Source of the DNA: Ridgeia piscesae
Taxonomy: Eukaryota; Annelida; Polychaeta; Sabellida; Siboglinidae
Assembly: GCA_025642075.2 (NCBI GenBank)
Contig: JAODUO010000061.1
Span: 12,501-76,500, forward strand
Direction: 5' to 3'
DNA: 64,000 nucleotides
The notes beneath the pieces were generated by a model that was given only the letters and a program-made list of their open reading frames with translations, searched no databases and was not told the DNA's origin. Below, one piece after another: positions 44,235-56,700 of the stretch. The position numbers and the translations under genes are program-made. Each line of letters begins with the position of its first letter. Positions within the stretch are counted from its first letter, which is position 1.

Positions 44235-45949
44235 GTATACATGCGTGTATAATAAATAAATAAATTGCATATACAGCTGTACTCATACTATTTATTCTAT
44301 GGGTCCATAAGGAAGAACTATAATTTTATGATCTTTTGTAGTGTGTGTATGAATTAACTGTGTAGTGTGGGCTGGTGCTGCTATGAAGTGACCTGGCATG
44401 GGGTGACTGGGGTCGTTCTTGCCTATCTACCACAATGGCTGTTCTGCATGAGTGATCACACACACTCTTTGCCTTGGGCACTCACTGTTACCACGTAGAA
44501 CCTGATAGACGAGTATCTCTTTGCTTAACTCATTTTCCACATGTGTGCAATTTGTCAGTTTGCTGACCAATATATTGCCTGTTTTCTAACAAGTGATTAG
44601 AACTGCAATAATATGTGTGTAAATGTAGTATATATGCTAAAGGTAATCTTTAGTAGTCACGCCTGATTCGTGATAGTTAGTTCCTTTCAGTGACATTGTG
44701 AACCATGGATATTTTAGGCACTATATGGTATCTTGTTCAGTGATTAACCTTGGGATATACTCCAGACCATTGGCATGCATAATTTTGAATTACCCACAAA
44801 CATCTTGGCACATGGGGTGATTTGAATATTGTTTTATCAAGTAGGCAGCCCTGCTTTAATGAACAAAATATTTAATCGTCAGTATTGAGATATGATCCTG
44901 GAGGAGACGTACTACTAAACCTTTCATCATAAAGCATGTTTCTATGAAGATAACAATGTGAACAACTTCTTATACAGCACATTCTAGCTGTTAAATTCTA
45001 GATACTTTAGCATACATATACAGTTATAAAATGAAATGGCACACCCCCATTAAGGATGACCTTTACTAGCTGGAGTTTATAAAAAATCTGTCTTTAACTA
45101 TTGTACCAATATTTTACGTTAGCCTAATGTAAAACGAATATGATTTAAGGGAGAATTCAACTCAACTGCAGGGAGAACTGAGCTATGAAATTGTGAGAAA
45201 CAGTGACGAGAGCAATGTTGACACACAATCTTTGCTACAGAAATGTAAAAGTATGTTATAAAATTTGATTTAAATGCAATGTGTAGATGACTCATAAAAT
45301 ATTCTGTTGGTATGGGCCAATTGACTCATGGTGGGTAGTTTTCCTAGGAAAGTTCCTGATGGTTGGAAGATCATAGGTAGTGCTGATTTAGTGCACTGAC
45401 GCATTAATTAACATATAAAATTGTGATGTTTTTTCAGGTCATCTGTTTATGCTAGGCTATAAGCACAATGCTACCACTGTACAAAGGTTTCTGCCTACCT
45501 TTGACTCAGTTTCTCTTAATCTTTTACATTTTACAGTGTAGTTGGTATAGAAGTTTCCCAACTCGATCAGATCAAGATGTCTAAAGCTGTGCTTTGTGTT
45601 TCATACACAATACGCTAAGAGTGACAAATTCTAATTGTAGAATTATTTGTTTGCTGGGGGCCCTGAAATTACATAATCCACCCCAGTGGTCCCAGGCCCC
45701 AGTCCGGGACAGCTTTAGTAGTAAACATACATTTTGTTTACACCATGTTACTGGTAGTTTAGATAAGTAGGGAGAGCGGATACAAGTGCTCAGTGCCTGG
45801 TTTGCTGTACCAAAGTGAAGTCAGACTTCAGTAAGAGCTCAACTGCAGATCTACAGCTTATGTATGGTGTGCTGCATTGTCCATGGAAGTAGGGTGTCGT
45901 TTGTGGCAGGAGAGCACTTATTGATTTGTCTTTATTGCAAGGATATGGT

Positions 45950-46060
45950 GAGGCTCAGTGGTGCAGTGGTTAGGGAGCCACACTGTCAATCATCCACACC
46001 AGGAATAGGATACAGCTGTCGCTGTTTTAGGACAGGCAGGTTTTTCCATGACATTTTGCC
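45950..46060 (+). mobile_element. Degenerate tRNA-derived SINE fragment
   Basis: GGCTCAGTGGTGCAGTGGTT followed by AGGGAGCC resembles the 5' part and A box of a tRNA-type SINE. The B-box region is decayed. Low certainty. Confidence 0.45.
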
Positions 46061-46642
46061 TACATCTTTTGGAACAGAAGTCATTGGTCATTTCTACCTA
46101 GCGTGCTAGTCAGTGTGACGTACTTACTGATGACATGGTGCTACATAGTACAATGTACCAGAACGAGATATCTAACATCATGTATGAAAAAAATCCCTTA
46201 GCCCTTTTTAAACCTACTTATCCAGTGTTATGTAGTGACGCCGATAGTACCACACTTATCCCGTGTTATGTAGTGATATCCCCACTCTTATAATACACCA
46301 GTTGGTAAACTTGAGTCTAGGTATTCAATCAAGTACACCAAATGTCTATACCAAGGCATAGCAGTTATTGTCTGTTCATGTAATGGAGATAGCTGGACTT
46401 ATTGTATTCAGCTTAGTGCCCTGTTAACAAGTCACTTGCAATCACATCACTTATCTCCACAGGCTAGATAAAGCTCCAGTCTGACCCTGTTTGCTTAGCT
46501 AATGAAACACACATGGCCAGAATAAACACCAGAGTTTGTTTGAGGTTGCATTGCTAGTCAAACATATTGCCAGGCCACTCTTGGTTTCTTGGTTGAAGAA
46601 CACTTACAGTGTGCTACTACTCAGAACTGTGAGGTGCCACCT

Positions 46643-46682
46643 ATTTACGTTTATTTAGGGTTAACCCTAAATAAACGTAAAT
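46643..46682. repeat. Perfect 40-bp palindrome
   Basis: The left arm ATTTACGTTTATTTAGGGTT is followed at once by its exact reverse complement, with no spacer. The centre reads TTAGGGTTAACCCTAA, two telomere-like hexamers head to head. Confidence 0.97.
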
Positions 46683-48529
46683 GATAAATGAAAGAGTATA
46701 GTGAAAACATGCAGAGTCTAGGGCTATTTTTTGCTCAAAACCACAGTGGTTTCAAACTAACAAGCATGAAATTAATGCAAATTAGTTCGGTTTGGTTTCT
46801 AAATGAAAATGGTTGACTTTGCATCCTCATTGTTTACATTGCATCATTTGCATGGCTTCCCTTACTCTTCATTTGTTGATGCCATCTTGTTGCAATCAGT
46901 ACATAGTGCATACTATATTACATCGTACAGAATGCACAAAAACAGTTATTTATCTTAGACTTTAAAAAATGACATTTTAATTAAATTAATATACTCATTG
47001 AAAATTGCTTGTTTTGTTGTTGTATTGGTGGGAAACTTGACATGTTTTCATTTGTAATGTCCAGTATTTTCTAACTATGGAAATGCTTGTGATGCTGTTG
47101 AAATATTTATTATAATATGATCCAGGTAGACTGTGTGAAACACGTATGAATTGTATGGTTAAAGTGTATGTTTCAAGTTGACATCATTTAGTTGGAGTGC
47201 TGTTTGCACAGTTTCCTGACCAAGAATGAGTTGCACTAGTGTTGTACATGTATATCCAACATCTAGGCTTTAGCATTATGTCCCAACATGTGGCTGTGCA
47301 CAGAGGTGTGAATATGGGTAACAATTGCCATCTGGCCTGGAAGTTGTGTAGGGCTGGAATCCGGCTGTTATTCATTCACAATCTACACACAGAACACATT
47401 TGACCTTAGACTGTTTGCTACAGCATTTTGTCAGCTTACAACTCTGTTTCATGTTAAGTCACACAGTTTTTATGCCAACATGGCAGGTGTGTTAATCCCA
47501 ATATATAAATTTTACACACGTTAGACAGTTAGCACTTCACTGTCAGACTGAATGGTTGATTAAGTAGTTGTATTATTATGGATCACGTGTGGATGACACA
47601 TAAAAAACAAATGACACCGAAGCATCTCATAAAATACACACCAAGCTTCTGTGTGTATGACTGTGAAATTGGCCTTGGCACACAGTCAACAAACATTGCA
47701 GACATGAATGTATGCTGTGCCAGAAACAACCCTTACAGTCCATTAATCTCTACACATTTGTGGTATGCAGTGTAGGGGGTTGTTACATATATGCAAAGAA
47801 TATGTTCTTTACATGTAGTGTTGGTGAAATGCTATTTTGTGGTCAAGTATCAGCTGGACGATGTCATCAGTTTGTTTAAGGACAAAAGTGTGGGTAGCAC
47901 AATAGATGCAACTGTCTAAATTCCACTATTATGTGCAGTTACTGGGGTATAAAAAAAATTTATGTAATATTTATTACCATAGTAAACGTTTTTAACTGGC
48001 AGGTATTTTTCTGTATCAAATGTTAGCTGGTAGTGTTAAAATATTATTATCGTTTAAAATGTTGGACGAGTGTTTACTGAATGTTGTTCGGGATAGTTTG
48101 TTTACACAACGATAAAGTTGTTGTTGCTGTACAGCCTTTCAGAGATGCTTTCTTCAGTTTAAAAAATAAAATGCCTTGTACAGTTATAAACTGTTGGATA
48201 TAATGCTAAACAGTTAACAAGAATTGTTACTATCATGATATAAAAAATTTGGATTGTGTTTTTACCATGTTGTGGTTTCAGGCAGTGTCAGCTTATTGTA
48301 CACGGATCTAGTCAGTAGGAATGCATCGGCCAGTAGACACACTGTCCAGTGTGGGCTGTTTGGTATTCACTTGTTGCAGTGCAGGCAGATTGGGTTAGCT
48401 ACTTGTTTCCATGTTGTGTGTCTTACCAAGTAAATACTTTGTGTATGTGTAATGTCAATGTTGTTGTCTGTTGTTGTTGGCTAGCGTCATTTATGTATGT
48501 TCTAATGTTGTTTACTGTTGGTGTTTCAG

Positions 48530-48598
48530 ATGTGGCACAGTAAAGTGAGCTGTGGTTTCGCCACTGTGAAGATGCCTGTCATCACCAGTCACGGCTAG
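48530..48598 (+). promoter_or_regulatory. Upstream ORF in the PPP1R9 5' UTR
   Basis: A 22-codon frame (MWHSKVSCGF...) whose ATG is the first triplet after the splice acceptor. It ends in TAG at 48596 and is in a different frame from the main ATG. If translated it could lower or regulate main-frame translation. Confidence 0.45.
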
Positions 48599-50734
48599 CA
48601 AGCTTTCACCCACTACACTGGTGTGTCTACGCCTGCTGACCAGATTCTCTCACAGTGACTGCACTACTACTACCACATCTGTAGAGGCAAAGATCCCTCT
48701 ATCGGGGACTGTTCATCTTCTGTCAACACACAGCCAAGTGCAACTTAGAGCTTCACCAAGACCCCGCTGGGGTGTTTAGGAAGAGAAACAGGCCCTCCAC
48801 ACAAGAGAGGATAATGTTGTAACTGCTGGAAGCGACAACCTAGGGATGTCTGCAAGCCGCGTAGCGACGGGCGGACGGTCCGCAGTGGGCCCACAGAGGG
48901 TGATGTCTATTCCCGAAAAAAATTACATGTACGACCACAAGGCCATGGGTGATAAGTCGCCGAAAGATGGCGTCACATCATTGAGATCAAAGGTCGCCCA
49001 ACTGAAGCATGTCTTCCAGGGCGAAGGTGATGCAGGTGGTAGCCCTCGCCATAACGTGTCCTCACCCAGTCCGAGGTCACCTGACCACGCTTTGCTGAAG
49101 ATGCGGTCTAAGTCGTTGTCTGACCAGCCAGCGAAGAGGACAGAGCTGATTGATCCCACGGGCATGGAGCCACAGAAATATTTCGAGGCGACGAACCATG
49201 TCGAACGATTCCGTTATACGCGTGCCATATTCGCACAGATGGAGGAGAAATCACGGCTAGAGCAAGATAAGGCGCGTATTTTGCAGCAACACCACAACCA
49301 GAATAGGGCGCTCTCCCCAAACCAAGAGCGCAAGCGGGCTTCGTCTGACGCATCAGTGATGGATGATGTAAATGGTCAGCGATCGCATCGTACGGGAGGC
49401 ACACTGATGGATGGACGTAAACACCTCGGCTCCATGGACAGCCTCGACGACAACGGAGGCAATCGTGGGTGTCAGCGTCAGGCGAAGCTGCTGCACGAGA
49501 TGAGTCACTCAGAGGGGGACCTGTCACGTGACCTATCACGTGACCTGTCACACGAAAAGTCACGTGACGTCCAACATATGGAGTCACCGTGGGCAAGTAA
49601 GCGAGCGATGTCATCACAAGAGCAACCGGTCGAGAGACAGGTGCAACATTCCATGCGAGGGCCCTCTAGTGGTGAGAGGACTTCCAGTTCAGAGCATTCG
49701 CTGCCACCAAGCTACAGTCAACACATTCGAGAGAAACGTGCGGCTGCGGCAGCGGCCGCTGCAGCCGCAGCTAGTGTCTCCAAAGTCACCTCAACCGCTG
49801 TAGTCACAATGGCAAATAGCAACAAACAACCAGAACTACCCCAGTATCCAGATAGTGTCGCTGTCGATACAGCCACTGTTGCCACAGTAACAAGCAGCAG
49901 CCATAGCAAGCGGGATGCAAAACCAGAACTACCCCCTTATCCATCGCGCTCTGTCACATCCAGCTCGGTAGTGCGGTTGGGCAATGCGACTTCTTCGCCA
50001 ACTCGAACCACGCAGGACAGTGGCGGCGATGATCGGCCACAAGTGGTGATGCGGCGTTCTCATGTCAACCGCGAAAATCGTGACGCGTACGGCTTGATAC
50101 TGTTGCCAAAAAGACGGTCTCGCGATGATGCGAGGTTATCGAAAGAGGAGATCGAGGCGTCACTGAGCCAGGCTGACCGGTACTGGAGGGAGAGTGCAGA
50201 CAGCACTGGTGCGACTGACGCCGTCGCCACCATGATGGACAGTACACACAGCAGCGGGTCTGGGGAGGAGATGGCTCACTCCGACAGTGGGCACAATCTC
50301 TCACACAGTCCCACGGACCATAACGCCGCGCAGAAGGCGTGGGCTGCCATGTATGCCCTCAACTCGGACACGGAGTGTCGCGAAGGAGAACCAACTTCTT
50401 TAGATCAGACCGGCGACCGTACGTCTCACAGGCTCTCCATGGACAGCAATGTAGAGGAGGTGATCGCACTCAGTTCACCCGCAGTGCCCAAGGATGAAGT
50501 GCTTGAGGAGCCTTTCCGCCACCACAATCGCTCGCCCTCTCCGCAGCACATCGCCATGGAGCGGCACAGTACGGAGGAGGCGGCTCTTGACCTCGCCAGA
50601 CAGGAGGAGAAGGAGAGCAGGAGCAGTGTCACGAAGACCACGCTTGAAGACTGGATTACACAGGGCGATTCGTCGAACACAGACATGTCCTCGTCGATGG
50701 TGGCAAAGGACGAAGAGGAGAACAGCACTGATCT
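48530..50734 (+). CDS. PPP1R9: PPP1R9 main 5' exon; CDS from 48846
   Basis: Acceptor GGTGTTTCAG at 48529, donor CT|GTAAGT at 50735. The first 316 bases are 5' UTR with an upstream ATG frame at 48530-48598. The ATG at 48846 opens 629 codons, starting MSASRVATGG. Visible features: actin-binding-type blocks in residues 40-140, a SRDLSRDLSHEKSRD repeat near 230, an Ala run near 300, paired PELPQYP and PELPPYP motifs, and many Ser-Pro sites. Codons are more CpG-rich than the introns. Confidence 0.93.
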
Positions 50735-53700
50735 GTAAGTTAATGTTTCTTTTTTCTAGTTTCACCTTACTGTCACGATACCCATCCAATGACAGATCAA
50801 ATCAATTTCATATCAGCAGAAAATACCTTCGCTGTTATTATTAAATACTAGGTCATATTGGCCCTGTTCTGAGAGTGACCTTAAGATAGTTGAGTTGTAT
50901 TGGTCAAGATTTCAGATTAATGTGACATTGCTTACACACAATGTCTTTGTGCATGATGAAGAGGATCAAATATTTACCAGTTGAAAATGTCCTGGTAAAT
51001 ATGCGCACCTATGCATAACAATCCAGACAATCCAGTGCAAACATACGTAGGAAAAACTCAGCCTATGCAAAAGGCATATGGAGAGCTTTCTCTATCTAGC
51101 ATGGGGCAGAATTCACAGGTTTAAACAATGGTCTGTGGAAGCGTTGAAGCCCGGTAAAAGTACTAAAACACAAGCATTGTAATGCTGATGGCGGCCAATC
51201 AATCACCGAAAGGTTGGCTGCTCTGTGTGGAGTCTGTCTGAATAGTTGCACATTCAGCAGGCATGGGGTTAACCTGTTGCTGTTTGTTCTACCAGTCTAG
51301 GCCCAATAGCAATAAACTGGGGTCATAGCTTGTACACCCGAAGCATAAACCACCAACCACCAGCCAACTGACATAGCTATGCTATCTACAGCATCCAGAG
51401 TCACAAATACCTCCCCTCTTCCCTCTCCTCCATTGTGCATACATGTTGTGAACTGGTTGAACATTTTAGGAAAGGCTTGAAGAATGCCTAGGTTGTAACC
51501 ATCATGCAAATCTTTATTGTTTTACTGTTTTACAGGTCAATGCTCTCTTCTTATCTGATGCCATGCTAACTTCATTGTCTGGTTTATTATCAGGCTACAG
51601 GTTAACAGTAATTGAAAATATCATTGTTTTCAATATGGAAGTATAAATGGAACACACTAATAAATAGACAGTATCAAACAGTTCAGAAACTGGGTATACA
51701 ATTCTTGATCATGCTAGTTCTTATGATATTAGTTTGTTCATGAATTCATTAAATAGCTTAGTGTTCTTGATATTTATAAATATTTTGCTCCTGATTTGTG
51801 ATCCAGTTTATTCTAATCTTGGTCATAAGGTAGAATGCCATTCAGTAGCAAACTATCAGTAATTATTCAATGACCTGGCTAAGGAATTCATTAAAGGGAC
51901 AAAACAAATTTTGATAGATCTCAGATACTTTCCAAGGCCTTATCTCGTGGCAGGGGCACACAGGTACACCAGAGATGTACTGTTTGATACTTGCTTTTTT
52001 ATCGCATGATACTAGTGTACATAAATATTTACGAGTCATTGAAGACATTGTGTTTAGACAGTCTTGGTGGCACAATGCAAGTGCATGAGAATTGCTCATT
52101 GTAGTGAAGGTTTTATAAATATTAATGTTTATATTTATAATTCACATTATTTCACAGGACTTCATGTTACCTAAGCCGATGTGATCATATGTTGATTTCA
52201 CATATCTATAGTGCGTATATCCTTAAAAAATTCAAGCTCAGAAATAGGAAGTGGTTATGTAGACAGTAAGAAACATTTTGAAAAAAATCATTCACAAACT
52301 ATATAAGAAGCAGAAATGTAAGGTAATTCAAAACCCTATAACATTAAAGCAGGTGTGTTGATAGACAATTTCTGGATACAGATTCCTGGAGCCTTGGTCG
52401 ATAAAAAATTAAATGTATATTTTTATACCTCACTGGTCAAATAGTTTACAAAAGTAGTTGCCACTCCAGTTTACTTAGAACTAATAAATATGTATTTGTG
52501 CCCTTAGTGTCTGGCATGTTTGAACTATGTCTTTCAACAGCCTTAAGCCTTGGTCCATGTTAACTCTGCTGATAGTAGGACAAAGTGGGTATGTTGGTGA
52601 AAGATTTATGGGATCCCTTGCCCAGACGCTTGTAAAGATGCCTTAGTTACATGTCCCTGGACCAGGTGATAGGATCCAGTGGCCTATGCTAAAGTGGCTG
52701 GGTTGTGATTCTTTTTATTCAAGGACAGAATATTGTGGTTTGGTGGTAATCTGATTAATGATACTGCTTTTTAAGATTGTTACTGCAAATTTGACCTTGA
52801 GAAAAGGAATGTTATGTCTCCAGTAGTGAACACTATAGGAAATTAGGAATTTTTAATCACAACATTTCTTATTTGTTTATAGTTTTGTTGTAAACAGTGA
52901 TTGGTATATTTGATTGACCGTTTGAATTGTTTTGATCAGGAATCGCAATCGAGATCCTTCCAGTTCATAATGTTGACTTGAGTACAAACATTGTATGTAT
53001 ATAATTATGCACAGAAATGTGCTATGTAGCTCTGTCCACATTGTTATAACTTAAGGCTGCCAAGTTATTAATTACAACATCACAACAATACATTCAAGGT
53101 AAACTATAAAAATGTATCACCAGTGATTATTTCATCTGACATTGATGTTGTACATAATAGGAAGTGACTCATCGCAATAATGACTCGCTGAAGATCTAAT
53201 TAAGTTGAGCTCTTCCTCCACAAACGATGTGTCAAGTAATTAAATATATCAGGTTCGTCCACTCAATGTGTGCTAACATCCCATTGTATAGGTGATCAAT
53301 CGCATACTCCACATGATGACACAGTGTAACCAGAGCCTCTAATACATTCGCTGCTGGGTGTATCATGGATTAGCTTACGTGGCCAGGTAGGCGTAAGGAG
53401 ACAGGGACAGGTGCTATTTGATCACAGCTTATACCTGTGGCAAAAGTCAAGTATTGTCAGAGGCGTGTCATCTACAAGTCGAGGTGGATGGTGGACAATG
53501 TTCATGCACTGATTTGGTCACTTGTGTAGGAGACGTGACAGTCACGGTCTTCATTTCCCAAGGAGTCGTCGCTGGCTGATTGGTGGATTTATTTGTGTTT
53601 AAGGCGAAACAGAGCAATTTTCAAAGCACTTGGTCAGTGTTGCTCCCACGTTTGACAACACGAACGTGGACGTGGGAATAGTGATACCAGTATTGCAGAT

Positions 53701-56700
53701 GAAGTTGAAAGGTGGTATCAGTAAATAGAATGGAGTGATGCTTGAAAGGTACTCAGGTGATGTCGAGTACACCTGTATGGACAGGTGCTCCTGTGGTAGC
53801 AAGACATTGCATTCTTATGGGAATCAAAACAAAGTGTACATTGATACTGCCTGGAGTGTAATAAGAAGATTAAGCAAGAATTTGAAGATTATGTTCCAGA
53901 GAAACATGTTGATGCCAGGGAAGTCTTAGTGCTGCACGTCCCTGCACAGAACAGGAGGACTTTGTGTTGATTGATCACAGTGTCTTTGATTGTGACAATT
54001 GGACACAGGTGTGGAAATGATTGTTGTTCTGTGCTAGTATATTAGTGATGAAGCATCCGTAGGCCAGTACAGTGCCTTGACATAAATCTCATTCAACGGG
54101 GCTCGTCTGGTTTGTCACCTCGGATATCTTGGAATCACTTGTTTGGATGCTGGTCATATTGCGAAATTGGTCAGTTGGATGGTCCAGTTGGTGTTTGTTA
54201 TTAAGATGAGGTAGCTTTCGCACTGAGGCAATGGGTGCAGGTTCCAGCACCCTGTCACTGTGTCAGACAACGAAGGTGGTTCTGTATGATGACCAAGTCG
54301 CCTGTTTCAACACAACTGAGCTATGTGAGCAGTTGCCACCAATACGTCCTGAAGCAGGCTTGAGCAGGGGGAATGTCATCCGACTGCCTGACAACCCGTG
54401 CCAGGAACTCCAGCTGCCTCCCGTGGTGCCATCAGCTCCCAACGAAATCATCAACCCTGTATTTGTGTCAACCATCTGTCTGTCACACGTTCGTCATCAT
54501 CGCAAGACTTGTATGGCTGCACCGTTCGTGGTGCGAGGACCATCAAGGACCTATCCTCAGTTGGTGAGGAGACAGCCATTGCGGTCCCATAAACGGACCA
54601 GTAAGGATTACATTGATCTGCTCTACCAGGAGTACCCTTTGGCTCCAGTCCCCACGTCTGGGTCTCACGTGGTTCGATTTCTGCCAAAGGTCTGCCTTGA
54701 CCGCTTTCCCGTGGCCACGCATCCGCTCTATTCTAGCAACCCCCTTCAAGAGGGCCATGTAATCGCCAGGGCAGTATACAGAGGGTAACTATACTTTCAT
54801 TGCCCCAGACAGGACTTTATGCAGGACCAAATTATTGCCAGTCATAAATGTTTTGGTGGACACATGGATGTTAACTGTTAAGCCAGTTTACAAACTTTAA
54901 GATGTGTGTGATGACCTGAAATGCACTACAAACACACATGAGACACCATTTACACTTACTTCTAAGGCATATCTGACAATATCTATGGTTTGGGAAAGAC
55001 CTTTTTTGTTCCTTAATTTTTTACCCGTCCACCCATAATTCTACCCATCCATAGCAGTTTCTACCCATCCAAATGATGGGTGGACGGGTCTGCATAAAGC
55101 TATGCCCCATCATAGCCAGTACAAAAATAAATGGATGGATTAAAATACATTTAGGTTCTTGTAAATAATTCATAATTGTAAGCCTTGAAAAGTAAGGAAC
55201 ATGGTAGCAGCATATCATTTCATAACTTGGGCAATTTTTCATCACACTGTAGTATCTGCATTGCCAATATCATATAGAAAAAAACTAATAAAAAATATTG
55301 ATGATTGTGTTTAATGGCAGTAAAGGCCACTACACCAGTTAGTGAACTCACTTAGTTGGTGTTCTTTCTATCCCAGTTGTCATCTGCTGTTTGGAGATTA
55401 TCGTGTATGTAGTTATTGTAGTACCTGTCAACTCTGAATTGTACACACCTATAAGATTGGTCAACAAAAACCCGCAAGACACTCAGACAAACTCATATGA
55501 TTGTCTATGTCTGCTGGTTGGCAGTCCATGCTCAAAATGAGTTTGCCATGCAGACTAGGAGATGCATATTGTATTACTTACATCTCATGAGACTTCTAAG
55601 TGTCTGTACTGACTGCACAAAGCTAAAGTAGTCGCAGGAGTCCCTCTTCAATCTGTCATTTGCATGCATCTCACAAATACGGACTATGTTTTGGAATACG
55701 AAAAAGCCTCATCGAAAACACAAAACCATTACGAACATCTCCACAGGCCATAAGAATATGAAATTTGTGAACATTTGTAACAGTTACAGGAACACTGTAA
55801 TAGTTGGCACATGTGGTGTATGTGTGTACTGTGTACCTGCCACATCAGTAACGTGTTTATTTGGGGAAGGAGTTAATCTGTCCACTCTGACATACTCACA
55901 AGTGCACAACTGATGTCACAACTACTCCATCTAACTCATGGCAGCTGTCGATGGAGACTTGTGCCAGCTGAGGTCAGTGCTTGCTTGACCAGTCACCTTC
56001 TTGTACTGTCGGGCAGTATTTGTACAAACCACCTGTACCTGACTACTAGTGTTGTGGAGATTTCTCCATATATAAATAAAACTTTTTAACACATTTAGCC
56101 CTGTAATCCATTTTAATCTCAATTTGCACCAGATGGAAACAATATGATAAGTATAAAATGGAACATGGCAGATTTATAACAGGTAAAGAAGTTTACTCTT
56201 GATGATGGAGGCAAATTCATAACAAAACATAAATGGTGCTCAGATGTTGTTTGATCTAGATATAATTATATCTTGAATATAATTCCAGAATTTTTTTTTA
56301 AATATGTAGTAATTATCGGTTATTTCCTGCAGAACCTAGTAGACTTATTTTATGTACATAGTTTAAAACCCTGTAGATGCTGACACTTTATAATAGAAAT
56401 GTTATCCACAGGGGCTATTTAACCAGCATACAATGTTAACACAAATTTATAAAGGTAAATTATATACAGAATAACAAGTCGAAAGTATGAAATTTAACCC
56501 CCAACAATCATAGCTAATATGCTGCACCTATTTCTGTGTGTCTAGAGTGGTGGGTATTTGTCATTGTCAGGACGGGGCTTGCTCCTCCACCCACTCAGAT
56601 GCACCATTTGTAAACTTGTCTCAGTTCAGTTCAGTTGACCCATTTATAACCTTTCACAGCAGATATCATTTCAACAGAACAGCTTCTCAGTGCAAGCTCA

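Larger units (their letters stand above)
38400..48529. other. Presumed first intron of the PPP1R9 gene
   Basis: About 10 kb of AT-rich, CpG-poor sequence. It holds a 167-codon frame at 38943 that looks accidental, SINE-like fragments (B-box-like GGTTCGAATCC near 39576, GGGTTCGTATCCC near 42287, a tRNA-like piece at 45950), a TA microsatellite at 44174 and a perfect palindrome at 46643. No conserved exon was recognised. Confidence 0.55.
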
